A stretch of DNA of 64,000 nucleotides from positions 34,801-98,800 of the forward strand of contig JAJYBU010000014.1 of NCBI GenBank assembly GCA_021778845.1, given 5' to 3'. Below the pieces are notes generated by a model, which was given only the letters and a program-made list of their open reading frames with translations, made no database searches and was not told the origin of the DNA. The DNA is from Acidobacteriota bacterium (lineage in GTDB: Bacteria > Acidobacteriota > Terriglobia > Terriglobales > Acidobacteriaceae). Numbering within the stretch: the first letter of the stretch is position 1; each line of letters starts with the position of its first letter. This document shows positions 9,219 to 18,237 of the stretch, piece by piece. Position numbers and translations under genes: made by a program.

Positions 9219-9246
9219 AGCGGCGGGGCCGAGTGGCTCCGCCGCT
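9219..9246 (-). terminator. Rho-independent terminator of the Gly-rich gene
   Basis: AGCGGCGGGGCC-GAGT-GGCTCCGCCGCT forms a 12-bp stem (one G-U pair) with a 4-nt loop. Reading the minus strand, it is followed by the T-rich TTTACTTTT. It lies just past the stop of the minus-strand Gly-rich gene. Confidence 0.75.
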
Positions 9247-9269
9247 GAAGGATGTTTGTGCTGCTTGAT

Positions 9270-9776
9270 TTAGTGACCGCCGTGGCCTCCGCCACCGCCA
9301 CCATGGCCTCCGCCGCCATGCATCTGCCCGCCACCGCCGCCATGACCGCCGCCGTGTCCGAAGCCATTGCCGTTGCCGTGTCCGTAGCCGTGGCCGAAGC
9401 CGCCACCACGTCCGTAGCCGCCGTCGTGGCCGAAGCGGCCACCGCGTCCGTAGCCACCGAAGCCGGGACCGCCGTGGAAGCGTCCGCCGCCGTCCCCTTC
9501 GAAGCGATGCTCGCCCCAGCCATGGGCGTAACCCCAGTTGGCCCAGGGGCCCATGCCAAGGAAGATGCCGTTGTAGAAGTAGCCTGAACCGTAATAGCCG
9601 TAGGGAGCGCAGGCGTAGGGAGCGTAGCCGTAGTAGCCGTATGCACACATGGGCGGACCGCCGATGTTGATGCCGATACCGATCTGGGCCCGGGCGGCCG
9701 GCACGAGAGCCGGAGAGACCAGAGCGAGAGAGGTGAGCAACGCTGTTGCACAAAGAAACGATTTGAATCCGCGCAT
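9270..9776 (-). CDS. Exported glycine/histidine-rich protein
   Basis: About 168 residues from the start MRGFKSFLCAT. A signal peptide ends near VPAARAQ. The mature chain begins with Cys/Tyr-rich sequence (CAYGYYGYAPYACAPYGYYG), then PWANWGYAHGWGEHRF, then a long Gly/His/Arg-rich tail (repeats of GGYGRGG, HGHGNGNG, GGHGGGGG). Such low-complexity exported proteins are common in Acidobacteria; the His/Cys content would allow metal binding, but this is speculative. The track ORF starts much earlier (9902); starts at 9776 or 9788 fit the signal peptide. Confidence 0.72.
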   Translation of the reverse strand: MRGFKSFLCATALLTSLALVSPALVPAARAQIGIGINIGGPPMCAYGYYGYAPYACAPYGYYGSGYFYNGIFLGMGPWANWGYAHGWGEHRFEGDGGGRFHGGPGFGGYGRGGRFGHDGGYGRGGGFGHGYGHGNGNGFGHGGGHGGGGGQMHGGGGHGGGGGGHGGH

Positions 9777-9962
9777 GTGGGCCCTCATGGACTGCGGTGT
9801 TTGCGGTTCCGATAGGTGCATGGGATGGCGCAGCCTCCGAGTTCGCATTTGTCGATGGTGTATGCAATTGAAGATAGCGCCTGCATGGCAGGATGGCAAC
9901 ACGGGGGATGGGTGGCGGCGGACGTTGTAGTCGGGGAGAGGGCGAACGGATATGCTCGAAGG

Positions 9963-11030
9963 ATGAGATTTGTCGTGGCGCTGCTCTGCTGGGTAATGGT
10001 CTGCGGGGGTGGACCGGCGGAGGCGCAGCAGGCGCCAGGCCAGGCATCGGGTCAGGCGCCGGGGCAGGTTGCTGCGGGGCAGCCGGATGCACAGGCGTTG
10101 CCCGCGCGGACGCTGAGCGGGGTGGTGACCGATGCGGACGGAGCACTGGTGCCGGGGGCGAAGGTGACGCTCGAGAGCGCGGGGTCAACGCAGACACGGA
10201 GCACGGTGACGGGACAGGATGGGCACTTCAGCTTCAGCGGCGTGGAGGCGGGTGGGTATGCGCTGACCATTTCGGCAGCGGGGATGGAGAGCACGACGCA
10301 GGCGGGGGCGCTGAATGAGGATGAGTCGGAGGAGCTGCCGGCGATTGTGCTGCGGGTGGGAGCGGCGAGCGAGCGGGTGGAGGTGTCGTCGCTGAATGAG
10401 CAGGAGCTGGCAGAGATACAGATGAAGCAGGAGGAGAAGCAGCGGCTGCTGGGAGTGATTCCGAACTTTTATGTGACGTACGACTGGAAGGCCGCGGCGT
10501 TGACGCCGAAGCAGAAGTTCAAGCTGGCGGCGCGGGCGCTGGTGGACCCGGCGACGTTTGTGATCGTGGGAGGGTTTGCGGGGATTGAGCAGGCCAGCAA
10601 CGAGTTCAGCGGCTATGGGACGGGCTGGGCAGGCTATGGGAAACGCTACGGCGCGGGGCTAGCCGATGCCAGTATTGGCGGATTTCTGGGAGGGGCGGTG
10701 TTCCCGGTGCTGTTTCACCAGGACCCGAGATATTTCTACAAAGGCACGGGGACGGTGTGGCAGCGCACGCGGTATGCGCTGTCTACGGCGGTGATTGCAC
10801 GCGGCGATAACGGCAAGTGGCAGCCGGCGTATGCGAGCGTGCTGGGTGATTTTGCGTCAGGTGCGATCTCCAATCTGTACTACCCTGCGAGCGATCAGAC
10901 CGGCGTGGCGTTGACGATGGAGAATGGGATGCTCTCGGTGGCGTTTGACGGAGTGGCGAACCTGCTGCAGGAGTTTGTGCTGAAGAAGATCAGCACGGGG
11001 ATTCGATCGCATGGAACTCCGCAGCCGTGA
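9963..11030 (+). CDS. Exported protein with carboxypeptidase-regulatory-like domain (first paralogue)
   Basis: 355 residues from ATG 9963, chosen because MRFVVALLCWVMVCGGGPAEAQQ is a clean signal peptide; the longer track start reads through non-coding sequence. An Ala/Gln/Gly linker is followed by a beta-sandwich carboxypeptidase-regulatory domain (LSGVVTDADGALVPGAKVTL, then GHFSFSGVEAGGYALTI). The C-terminal 200 residues form a conserved acidobacterial module (VIPNFYVTYDWKAAALTPKQ; FHQDPRYFYKGTGTVWQRTR). A TATGCT hexamer ends 6 nt before the ATG, so the leader would be very short. A close paralogue follows at 11123. Function unknown; probably periplasmic or outer-membrane associated. Confidence 0.8.
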   Translation: MRFVVALLCWVMVCGGGPAEAQQAPGQASGQAPGQVAAGQPDAQALPARTLSGVVTDADGALVPGAKVTLESAGSTQTRSTVTGQDGHFSFSGVEAGGYALTISAAGMESTTQAGALNEDESEELPAIVLRVGAASERVEVSSLNEQELAEIQMKQEEKQRLLGVIPNFYVTYDWKAAALTPKQKFKLAARALVDPATFVIVGGFAGIEQASNEFSGYGTGWAGYGKRYGAGLADASIGGFLGGAVFPVLFHQDPRYFYKGTGTVWQRTRYALSTAVIARGDNGKWQPAYASVLGDFASGAISNLYYPASDQTGVALTMENGMLSVAFDGVANLLQEFVLKKISTGIRSHGTPQP

Positions 11031-11122
11031 GATGTTGACGATGTGCAAGCGGGAGTGTGGTTTGCGAAGGAGCTGACGGAACGTTCCTATCCAGACGGAG
11101 ACTGAAAGGCTATGCTGAGAGG

Positions 11123-12280
11123 ATGGGTTTTTGTCGCTGTATGGGAGCAGGGTTGGGACGTGAACGTGGTTGGGCAAGGGCCGGAAGAGGCGTGGCGTGG
11201 GTGGTGGCCTGCTGCTGGATGACGTCGGCGGGATGGGCGCAACAGGGTGCTGCGGCACCGGGGACAGCCGAGGTGCCGTCGAAGAAGCCAGGCGCGATGA
11301 CGACGCAGAACGCGCAGGGACAGGGGACGGCGACTGGACAGTTGGTAAATGGGCAGGCTGCAGGCATGATCTTTGGGAGCGTGACCGACAGCGACGGCGA
11401 CCTGATTCCGGGCGCGCAGGTGACGCTGACCAGCACGGATGTGAAGGGCGAACGCACGGTCGTCTCCGATAGCGGCGGGAGATTCCAGTTTTCGGGCGTG
11501 GCGGCGGGGGAGTTCCAGATCAAGGCTACGGCGCAGGGGATGTCGGAGGGAACGATCAGCGGGACGCTGGAGCCGGGTGCGGTCTATAACGCGCCGGCGG
11601 TGAAGCTGCAGGCTACGTCAAGCACCGAGATTACGGTGACGCCGCAGACTGAGCACCAGATCGCGCAGCAGGAGGTGAAGGTCGAAGAGTCGCAGCGCGT
11701 GCTGGGCATTGTGCCGAATTACTTTGTCACGTACGACAAGCATCCAGTGCCGCTGGATTCGAAGCAGAAGTACAGCCTGGGATTTCATGAAGTGCTGGAC
11801 CCGACGAGCTTCCTGTTTGCGGGAGCGGCGGCGGGGATCGAGCAGGCGGCTAATATTTTTCCTGGGTACGGATCGGGGCCGGCGGCCTATGGGAAGCGCT
11901 ATGGAGCGTCGCTGGCCGGCGAGACGACCGGCGTGATGTTTCGCGATTCGATCTTTCCGTCGCTGTTTCATCAGGATCCACGGTACTTTTACAAGGGAAC
12001 CGGGACCAAGTGGCAGCGGTTCGAGTATGCGATGGCAACGTCGGTGATCTGCATGGGCGACAACGGGCGGTGGCAGGCGAACTACTCAGGGGTGCTGGGG
12101 AGCCTGACCTCGGGCGCGCTGGCGAATTTGTACTATGCGCCGAGCGACCGGCACGGAGCCAGCTTAACGTTTGTGAATGCAGGACTGAATATCCTGGGCA
12201 CGGGATTTACGCACGTGCTCCAGGAGTTTGTGCTCCGCAGTTTTACGTCACATTCGCACAGCGCAGGGACGCAGCCCTAA
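11123..12280 (+). CDS. Exported protein with carboxypeptidase-regulatory-like domain (second paralogue)
   Basis: 385 residues from ATG 11123, with signal peptide ending near MTSAGWAQ. The same architecture as the upstream gene: a regulatory beta-sandwich (IFGSVTDSDGDLIPGAQVTL) and the shared C-terminal module (IVPNYFVTYDKHPVPLDSKQ; FHQDPRYFYKGTGTKWQRF; VLQEFVLRSF). Tandem duplication is evident. The start is preceded by TATGCTGAGAGG, the same TATGCT-6 nt-ATG layout as its paralogue. The stop overlaps by 4 nt the stop of the convergent enoyl-CoA hydratase gene. Confidence 0.8.
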   Translation: MGFCRCMGAGLGRERGWARAGRGVAWVVACCWMTSAGWAQQGAAAPGTAEVPSKKPGAMTTQNAQGQGTATGQLVNGQAAGMIFGSVTDSDGDLIPGAQVTLTSTDVKGERTVVSDSGGRFQFSGVAAGEFQIKATAQGMSEGTISGTLEPGAVYNAPAVKLQATSSTEITVTPQTEHQIAQQEVKVEESQRVLGIVPNYFVTYDKHPVPLDSKQKYSLGFHEVLDPTSFLFAGAAAGIEQAANIFPGYGSGPAAYGKRYGASLAGETTGVMFRDSIFPSLFHQDPRYFYKGTGTKWQRFEYAMATSVICMGDNGRWQANYSGVLGSLTSGALANLYYAPSDRHGASLTFVNAGLNILGTGFTHVLQEFVLRSFTSHSHSAGTQP

Positions 12281-13083
12281 CGACTGTGCCAGACGGCGGG
12301 ACGCTTGGCGAGGAAGGCGGTGACGCCTTCGTGCTTGTCGGCGGTGGCGCAGAGGCGACCGAAGATTTCGGCTTCGGCGTGAAGAGCCTCGGAGAGAGGA
12401 TGGCCTTCGCCGCGGTGGACGGCCTCGAGGACGCCGGCAACGGCGAGTGGCGCCATGGAGGCGATGGTTTCGGCCAGGGCGCGGGCGCGGGGCAGGAGTT
12501 CGGCGGCGGGGACGAGCTCGTCGACCAGACCGAGACGGAAGGCTTCGGTGGCGTCGACAAACTGCGCAGAGAGCATGATGCGGAGGGCGGCGCTGCGGCC
12601 GATGAGCCGGGTAAGACGCTGGGTTCCGCCGTAGCCGGGGATGAGGCCGAGCTTGACCTCGGGGAAGCCGAGACGGGCCTTGTCGCTGGCGATGCGGAGG
12701 GTGCAGGCGAGAGCGAGTTCGCAGCCGCCACCGAGGGCGACGCCGTTGACGGCGGCGATGACGGGCTTGCCGGCGCGCTCGAGGTGGGATTCGATGAGGG
12801 CGAGGACCTGGTGACCGCGCTCGGCGTTGGCACGGCCGGAGACGGCGTCGGTTTCGGCCAGGGCGCGGATGTCGGCGCCGGCGGCGAAGGCGCGATCGCC
12901 GGAGCCGGTGAGCAGAACGACGCGAATGGCGGGGTCGGCGGCAAGGGTGGTGAAGAGGTGCTCAAGCTCGTCGAACATGGTGCTATTGAGCGCGTGGAGA
13001 ACCTCGGGGCGGTCGAGGGTGATGGTGGCGATGGCGCCGTCGAGGGTGCAGTGGAGCGTGGTGAGGGCCTTGGGATCGATCAT
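12277..13083 (-). CDS. Enoyl-CoA hydratase/isomerase (crotonase family)
   Basis: A 268-residue crotonase-fold enzyme; in fatty-acid or branched-chain degradation such enzymes hydrate enoyl-CoA. The oxyanion-hole segment (GDRAFAAGADIRAL) is present. Both catalytic glutamates are present at the positions of the mitochondrial enzyme (NGVALGGGCELALAC and FPEVKLGLIPGYGGTQRL), supporting true hydratase activity. The C-terminus has the family LGLVDELVPAAEL and FLAKRPAVW segments. Full-length for the family. It is divergent from the RND operon with a 331-bp intergenic region. Confidence 0.93.
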   Translation of the reverse strand: MIDPKALTTLHCTLDGAIATITLDRPEVLHALNSTMFDELEHLFTTLAADPAIRVVLLTGSGDRAFAAGADIRALAETDAVSGRANAERGHQVLALIESHLERAGKPVIAAVNGVALGGGCELALACTLRIASDKARLGFPEVKLGLIPGYGGTQRLTRLIGRSAALRIMLSAQFVDATEAFRLGLVDELVPAAELLPRARALAETIASMAPLAVAGVLEAVHRGEGHPLSEALHAEAEIFGRLCATADKHEGVTAFLAKRPAVWHSR

Positions 13084-13414
13084 TGGGGTTGCGTCCTTTG
13101 AGGGTGGCCAAGGTTGTGCATCGTTTTCATGATGGCCACAAATTACGGTAAAAGAAGCGGGGGGAATGTTGGCACCGCTGCCAACGCTAACAGATAATCA
13201 ACCTAGCCATTATCCGCCGATACGACGCTTCGGTGGGATGGAGAGTGTGCGGTATTGGTGATTCCGGGGAGTTTGCCGGGAGTTATCGGCACTTAGCACT
13301 CGCTCTATGGAGAGATCGAAACTTTTTCGCCCGTTGAACCATCCATAGATGTAACGATTCCCAATGACGGGCAGTTGCGCGTCCTACATACGACACATTG
13401 AAGAGGATTAAGGA
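13084..13414. other. Divergent intergenic region between enoyl-CoA hydratase and RND operon
   Basis: 331 bp expected to hold promoters for both directions. The one distinct signal is a palindrome at 13168-13185. An AAGAGGATTAAGGA ribosome-binding region precedes the RND adaptor ATG. No ORF with coding character is seen. Confidence 0.5.
13168..13185. promoter_or_regulatory. Palindromic operator candidate GTTGGCA-CCGC-TGCCAAC
   Basis: A perfect 7-bp dyad with a 4-nt centre; the core TGGCACCGCTGCCA resembles the type of operator bound by LacI-family regulators. It lies 85 bp upstream of the enoyl-CoA hydratase start and 230 bp upstream of the RND adaptor. No LacI gene is in the window, so the binding protein is unknown. 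Confidence 0.4.
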
Positions 13415-14713
13415 ATGGCTCTGGAAGATAGCCGGGATATACGACCGCACGGTGAAGATCGGGGCCAGTCGTCGGAGACGCAAGGCAGAAACATGGGCTC
13501 GACGGCAGGGTCAACGGTGATCGTGGAGGAGAAGAAGTCGCACGGGATGCTGTGGGCCATCCTGATTGCGGGGGCGCTGCTGGCGGTGTTCCTGGTGTAT
13601 ACCTTCACCAAGCCTACGGCTGGAAGCGGGGCTGCTGCGGGCGGACCGGGCCGTGGGCAGAACGGACCAGCGGCGATTACGGTGGGCAAGTCGACCACGG
13701 GCAATATCAACATGTACGTGGATGCGCTGGGTACGGTGACGCCGATTACGACGATCACGCTCTACAGCCAGATTACGGGCATCGTGATGTCGGTGCACTA
13801 TCGCGAGGGGCAGATTGTGCGCGCAGGCGATCCGCTGGTGGACATCGATCCGAGGCCATATCAGGCGACGCTGACGCAGGCCGAGGGGCAACTGCTGCAC
13901 GACCAGGGCGTGCTGGCCCAGGCGCAGATGGACCTGACGCGCTACCAGACGGCGTATGCACGGAACGCGATTGCGAAACAGATTCTCGACGACCAGGAGA
14001 AGGCCGTCATCCAGGACCAGGGCACGGTACAGGCAGACCAGGGCACGGTGAACTACGACAAGGTGGAGCTTGAGTACTGCCATATTGTTTCGCCGATCAA
14101 TGGGCGCGTGGGGTTGCGGCTGGTGGATCCGGGCAACACGGTGTTCTCGGGCAGCAGTTCGACGCTGGTGGTGATTACACAGTTGCAGCCGATCACCGTG
14201 GTGTTCGATGTTGCGGAGGACAGCCTGCCGCAGGTGCAGACAGAACTGAAGCACGACGAGGCGATGCGGGTGGATGCGTTCGATCGCGCCAACGAAGCGA
14301 TCATCGCAACGGGCAAGCTCACGTCGCTGGATAACGAGATCGACACGACGACGGGCACGGTGAAATTTCGCGCGAATTTTCCGAACCAGAAGCTCGAGTT
14401 GTTTCCGAATCAGTTTGTGAATGCGCGACTGATGGTGCGAACGCTCGACAATGCCACGCTGGCTCCGACGGCGGCGGTGCAGTACAACGGGACGGCAGCG
14501 TTTGTGTATATCGTGAACGCGAATAACACGGTAAAGGTGCAACCGGTGACGGTGGTGACGAGCAATGACAACGTGACCGCGGTGACCGGCGTGAATCCGG
14601 GCGTAACGCTTGCGACCAGCGGATTTGACCGGCTGGAGGATGGCGCGTCCGTGCAGGTGCATGGGGGCAAGCCCAAGGCAAGCGGAACGATGGGCGGTAG
14701 CACAGCCCCATGA
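13415..14713 (+). CDS. RND efflux periplasmic adaptor (MdtA-like membrane fusion protein)
   Basis: A 432-residue adaptor that links an inner-membrane RND pump to an outer-membrane channel. A membrane anchor lies at about residues 45-65 (MLWAILIAGALLAVFLVYTF). The first lipoyl half is TTITLYSQITGIVMSVHYREG with VRAGDPLVDIDPRPY. A coiled-coil hairpin spans about 160-215, the second lipoyl half is CHIVSPINGRVGLRLVDPGN, and a beta-barrel and proximal domain follow. The gene opens a four-gene operon: its stop overlaps the pump start by 4 nt (ATGA). Confidence 0.93.
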   Translation: MALEDSRDIRPHGEDRGQSSETQGRNMGSTAGSTVIVEEKKSHGMLWAILIAGALLAVFLVYTFTKPTAGSGAAAGGPGRGQNGPAAITVGKSTTGNINMYVDALGTVTPITTITLYSQITGIVMSVHYREGQIVRAGDPLVDIDPRPYQATLTQAEGQLLHDQGVLAQAQMDLTRYQTAYARNAIAKQILDDQEKAVIQDQGTVQADQGTVNYDKVELEYCHIVSPINGRVGLRLVDPGNTVFSGSSSTLVVITQLQPITVVFDVAEDSLPQVQTELKHDEAMRVDAFDRANEAIIATGKLTSLDNEIDTTTGTVKFRANFPNQKLELFPNQFVNARLMVRTLDNATLAPTAAVQYNGTAAFVYIVNANNTVKVQPVTVVTSNDNVTAVTGVNPGVTLATSGFDRLEDGASVQVHGGKPKASGTMGGSTAP

Positions 14714-17700
14714 GCCCTTCGCGCCCATTTATTCTCCGTCCGGTTGCGACGGCACTGCTGATGGCAGCGGTGTTTCTCGCGGGTCTTGTGGCATGGACGC
14801 AGTTGCCGGTGTCGGCGCTGCCGGAGGTGGACTACCCGACGATCCAGGTGGTGACGTTCTATCCGGGTGCGAGTCCGGATGTGGTGGCGTCGGCGGTGAC
14901 CGCGCCGCTGGAGCGGCAGTTTGGCCAGGTGGCGGGGCTGAGCCAGATGACGTCGACGAGTTCGGGCGGGTCGTCGATCATCGTGATGCAGTTCCAACTG
15001 AGCCTGGATATCGACGTGGCTGAGGAAGAGGTGCAGGCGGCGATCAATGCGGCGCAGAGCTATCTGCCTGCGGACTTGCCGGCGCCGCCGATCTACAGCA
15101 AATCGAATCCCGCCGATGCACCGGTGTTGACACTGGCGCTGACTTCGACGGAGATGCCGCTGTCGAAGGTGGAGGACCTGGCGGATACGCAACTGTCGCC
15201 GAAGATTTCGCAGGTGTCGGGCGTGGGGTTGGTGAGCATCTCCGGTGGAGAGAAGCCGGCGGTGCGCATCCAGGCGAATCCGACGGCGCTGGCGAACTAT
15301 GGGATCAACATGGAAGACCTGCGCAATGCACTGGTCGCCAACAGCCTGGATGCGGCGAAGGGTAACTTCGATGGGCCATCGCAGGATTACACGATCAACT
15401 CCAACGACCAACTGCTGACGAGCAGCGATTACAAATCGGTAGTGGTGGCCTATCGAAATGGCGCGCCGGTGATGCTTACCAATGTCGCGCGGGTGGTGGA
15501 TGGAGTCGAGAATAACAAGCTGGCCGCATGGAACGATACGACGCCCGCGGTGATTCTGAATATTCAGCGGCAGCCGGGAGCGAACACGATCCAGGTGGTG
15601 GACAACATTGAGAAGCTGTTGCCGAAACTGGAGTCGACGCTACCGAAGTCGGTGCATGTGGAGATCGTTACCGACCGCACGACGGACATCCGCGCGTCGG
15701 TAAAGGACGTTGAGTTCGAACTGATGCTGGTCATCGCGCTGGTCATCATGGTGATCTTCCTGTTCCTGCGCAGCCTGTTGGCGACGATCATTCCGGCTGC
15801 GGCGGTGCCACTGTCGCTGGTGGGTACGCTCTGCGTGATGTACCTGGCTGGCTACAGCCTGAATAATTTAACGATGATGGCGCTGACGATCTCCACGGGC
15901 TTTGTGGTGGACGACGCGATCGTGATGATCGAGAATATTTCGCGCTACATCGAAGAGGGTATGGCCCCGATGGAGGCTGCGCTGATTGGCGCGGAGCAGA
16001 TCGGGTTTACGATTCTGTCGCTCACTGTATCGCTGATCGCAGTGCTGATACCACTGCTGTTCATGGGCGATGTCGCGGGACGGCTGTTCCGCCAGTTCGC
16101 GGTGACGCTGGCGGTAACGATCATCCTCTCGGCGTTCGTGTCGTTGACGCTGACTCCGATGATGTCGGCGCGCATTCTGAAGTACAAACCAGAGAGCCAG
16201 CAGGGCTGGTTCTACAGGAAGTCGGAAAAAGTATTCGAGGACATCATTGCGTTCTATGGACGCACGCTGCGCTGGGTGCTGCGCTACCAGACGATTACGC
16301 TGCTGGTGGCCGTGGCGACGCTGGTGCTGACCGTGCTGCTGTACATGACGATTCCGAAGGGCTTCTTTCCGACGCAGGATACGGGCATCATCCAAGGCAT
16401 CACGCAGGCCTCGCCTTCGATCTCGTTCCCGGCGATGGAGGAGAGCCAGCAGGCGATTGCGAAGGTGCTGCTGGCCGATCCAGCGGTGCAGGGCATCTCG
16501 TCGTTCATTGGAGCGGACGGAACGAATACGACGCTCAACAGCGGACGCATTCAGATTGATCTGAAGCCATTGGAGGACCGGAAGATCTCTGCGACCGAGG
16601 TCATCGACAGGCTGGCACCGAAGCTGGAGAAGGTGCCAGGGATCAAGCTGTACATGCAGCCGGTGCAGGACCTGACGGTGGACGACATGGTGAGCCGCAC
16701 CGAGTATCAGTACACGCTGGAGGACCCAAACCAGGCAGAACTGAACGCGACGGCGCGAAAGCTGGTCGCGAGATTGAAGACGCTGCCGGAGTTGGCCGAT
16801 GTGGTGACGGACCAGCAGCTGGGCGCGGCTGCGGAAGAGGTGGAGATCGATCGCGCGACAGCATCGCGGTTTGGAGTGACGCCGTCGACGATCGACAATA
16901 CGCTGTACGATGCGTTTGGACAGCGGCAGATCAATACAACGTTTACGCAACTGAACCAGTACCACGTGATTCTGGAGACCGATCCGAAGTTTCAACTGGA
17001 CCCGCAAAAATTAAATGACATTTATGTGCAGGCGACGACGACGGGAACGGTGCCAGCGACGGCGACGAATACGGCAGGATCATCGTCGGGCGCTGGAGCT
17101 GCTGCGGCAGGACCGACGAGGTCACTGCTGACGGCGACGGCGACGAACGGAGTCTCGGCGGCAACGGCGGCGACTTCCGCACTGTCGTCGGGCAATACGG
17201 GAGTGACGCTGGCGACGTCGAGCGTGAGTCGGAGTTCGGCGCTGTCGGGTGCGTCGACGACAGGGACAAATCAAACGACACTTTCAAGTGTGAGTACGAG
17301 CACAGGAACGTCTTCCAGTGCGACGACGTCACTGAGCGGAACGTCGCGGACGAGTTCATCAAGCAGCGGCGCTTCGGGTAATGGCGGTGGTGGTGGTGGC
17401 GGCGGATCGGGCAGTTCCAGCAGCACTGGTCCGCTATCAACACCGGTTCCGTTGAGTGCATTTACAAACTTTGTGCCGACGAGTGAATCGCTCTCGATCA
17501 ATCACATGGGCCAGTTCCCTGCCGTGACGATCTCGTTCAATTTGAATACCGGGTATTCGCTGGGAGAGGCACTGGCGGCGATCGATAAGGCGATCCAGGA
17601 GGAGAACCTGCCGACCAGCGTGGTCTCGAATTACCAAGGCACGGCGGCGGCGTTCGAGGGCTCGCTCTCAAATGAAGGGCTGCTGATTCTGGCCGCGCTG

Positions 17701-18237
17701 GCCACGGTGTATATCGTGCTGGGCGTACTGTATGAGAGCTTCATCCATCCGATTACGATTCTCTCGACGCTGCCATCGGCTGGTGTCGGGGCATTGCTGG
17801 CGCTGGAGTTCTTCCATCTTGATTTGGATATTGTTGCGATCATCGGCATCATTCTGCTGATCGGTATTGTGAAGAAGAACGGCATCATGATGGTGGACTT
17901 CGCGCTGGAGGGCGAGCGCCAGCATGGACTGGATGCGACCGAGGCGATCTATCAGGCGTCGCTACTGCGCTTCCGTCCGATTCTGATGACGACGATGGCT
18001 GCACTGCTGAGCGGAATTCCACTGGCGTTTGGTACGGGGATTGGGTCGGAGTTGCGCAAGCCACTGGGCGTGGCAATGGTGGGCGGACTGCTGTTCAGCC
18101 AGGTGCTGACGCTGTACACGACTCCGGTGATCTATATCTTCTTCGACAATCTCGCCGGGTGGTTCATGCGCCGCACGAATTCGACGACGGACCCCGGCGC
18201 TGCGGGCAACGGCGACCACGGAGCGGCACAGGCATGA
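14710..18237 (+). CDS. RND efflux pump subunit (MdtB-like) with a Ser/Thr-rich periplasmic insertion
   Basis: Inner-membrane proton/drug antiporter of the HAE1 class, 1175 residues against about 1040 for the family. N-terminal FILRPVATALLMAAVFLAGL is TM1. The proton-relay aspartates are in GFVVDDAIVMIEN (TM4) and the relay Lys in GIVKKNGIMMVDFA (TM10). The extra length is one block of about 135 residues (about 775-912) of Ser, Thr, Ala and Gly, including SSSSSGASGNGGGGGGGGSG, located in the second periplasmic loop just before LSTPVPLSAFTNFVPT. The frame is intact and flanking motifs are normal. The start shares ATGA with the adaptor stop; the stop shares ATGA with the next pump. Confidence 0.94.
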   Translation: MSPSRPFILRPVATALLMAAVFLAGLVAWTQLPVSALPEVDYPTIQVVTFYPGASPDVVASAVTAPLERQFGQVAGLSQMTSTSSGGSSIIVMQFQLSLDIDVAEEEVQAAINAAQSYLPADLPAPPIYSKSNPADAPVLTLALTSTEMPLSKVEDLADTQLSPKISQVSGVGLVSISGGEKPAVRIQANPTALANYGINMEDLRNALVANSLDAAKGNFDGPSQDYTINSNDQLLTSSDYKSVVVAYRNGAPVMLTNVARVVDGVENNKLAAWNDTTPAVILNIQRQPGANTIQVVDNIEKLLPKLESTLPKSVHVEIVTDRTTDIRASVKDVEFELMLVIALVIMVIFLFLRSLLATIIPAAAVPLSLVGTLCVMYLAGYSLNNLTMMALTISTGFVVDDAIVMIENISRYIEEGMAPMEAALIGAEQIGFTILSLTVSLIAVLIPLLFMGDVAGRLFRQFAVTLAVTIILSAFVSLTLTPMMSARILKYKPESQQGWFYRKSEKVFEDIIAFYGRTLRWVLRYQTITLLVAVATLVLTVLLYMTIPKGFFPTQDTGIIQGITQASPSISFPAMEESQQAIAKVLLADPAVQGISSFIGADGTNTTLNSGRIQIDLKPLEDRKISATEVIDRLAPKLEKVPGIKLYMQPVQDLTVDDMVSRTEYQYTLEDPNQAELNATARKLVARLKTLPELADVVTDQQLGAAAEEVEIDRATASRFGVTPSTIDNTLYDAFGQRQINTTFTQLNQYHVILETDPKFQLDPQKLNDIYVQATTTGTVPATATNTAGSSSGAGAAAAGPTRSLLTATATNGVSAATAATSALSSGNTGVTLATSSVSRSSALSGASTTGTNQTTLSSVSTSTGTSSSATTSLSGTSRTSSSSSGASGNGGGGGGGGSGSSSSTGPLSTPVPLSAFTNFVPTSESLSINHMGQFPAVTISFNLNTGYSLGEALAAIDKAIQEENLPTSVVSNYQGTAAAFEGSLSNEGLLILAALATVYIVLGVLYESFIHPITILSTLPSAGVGALLALEFFHLDLDIVAIIGIILLIGIVKKNGIMMVDFALEGERQHGLDATEAIYQASLLRFRPILMTTMAALLSGIPLAFGTGIGSELRKPLGVAMVGGLLFSQVLTLYTTPVIYIFFDNLAGWFMRRTNSTTDPGAAGNGDHGAAQA

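Noticed and set aside
12010-13101. 363-residue plus-strand ORF
   Set aside because: Antisense shadow of enoyl-CoA hydratase; Gly/Asp/Glu-rich.
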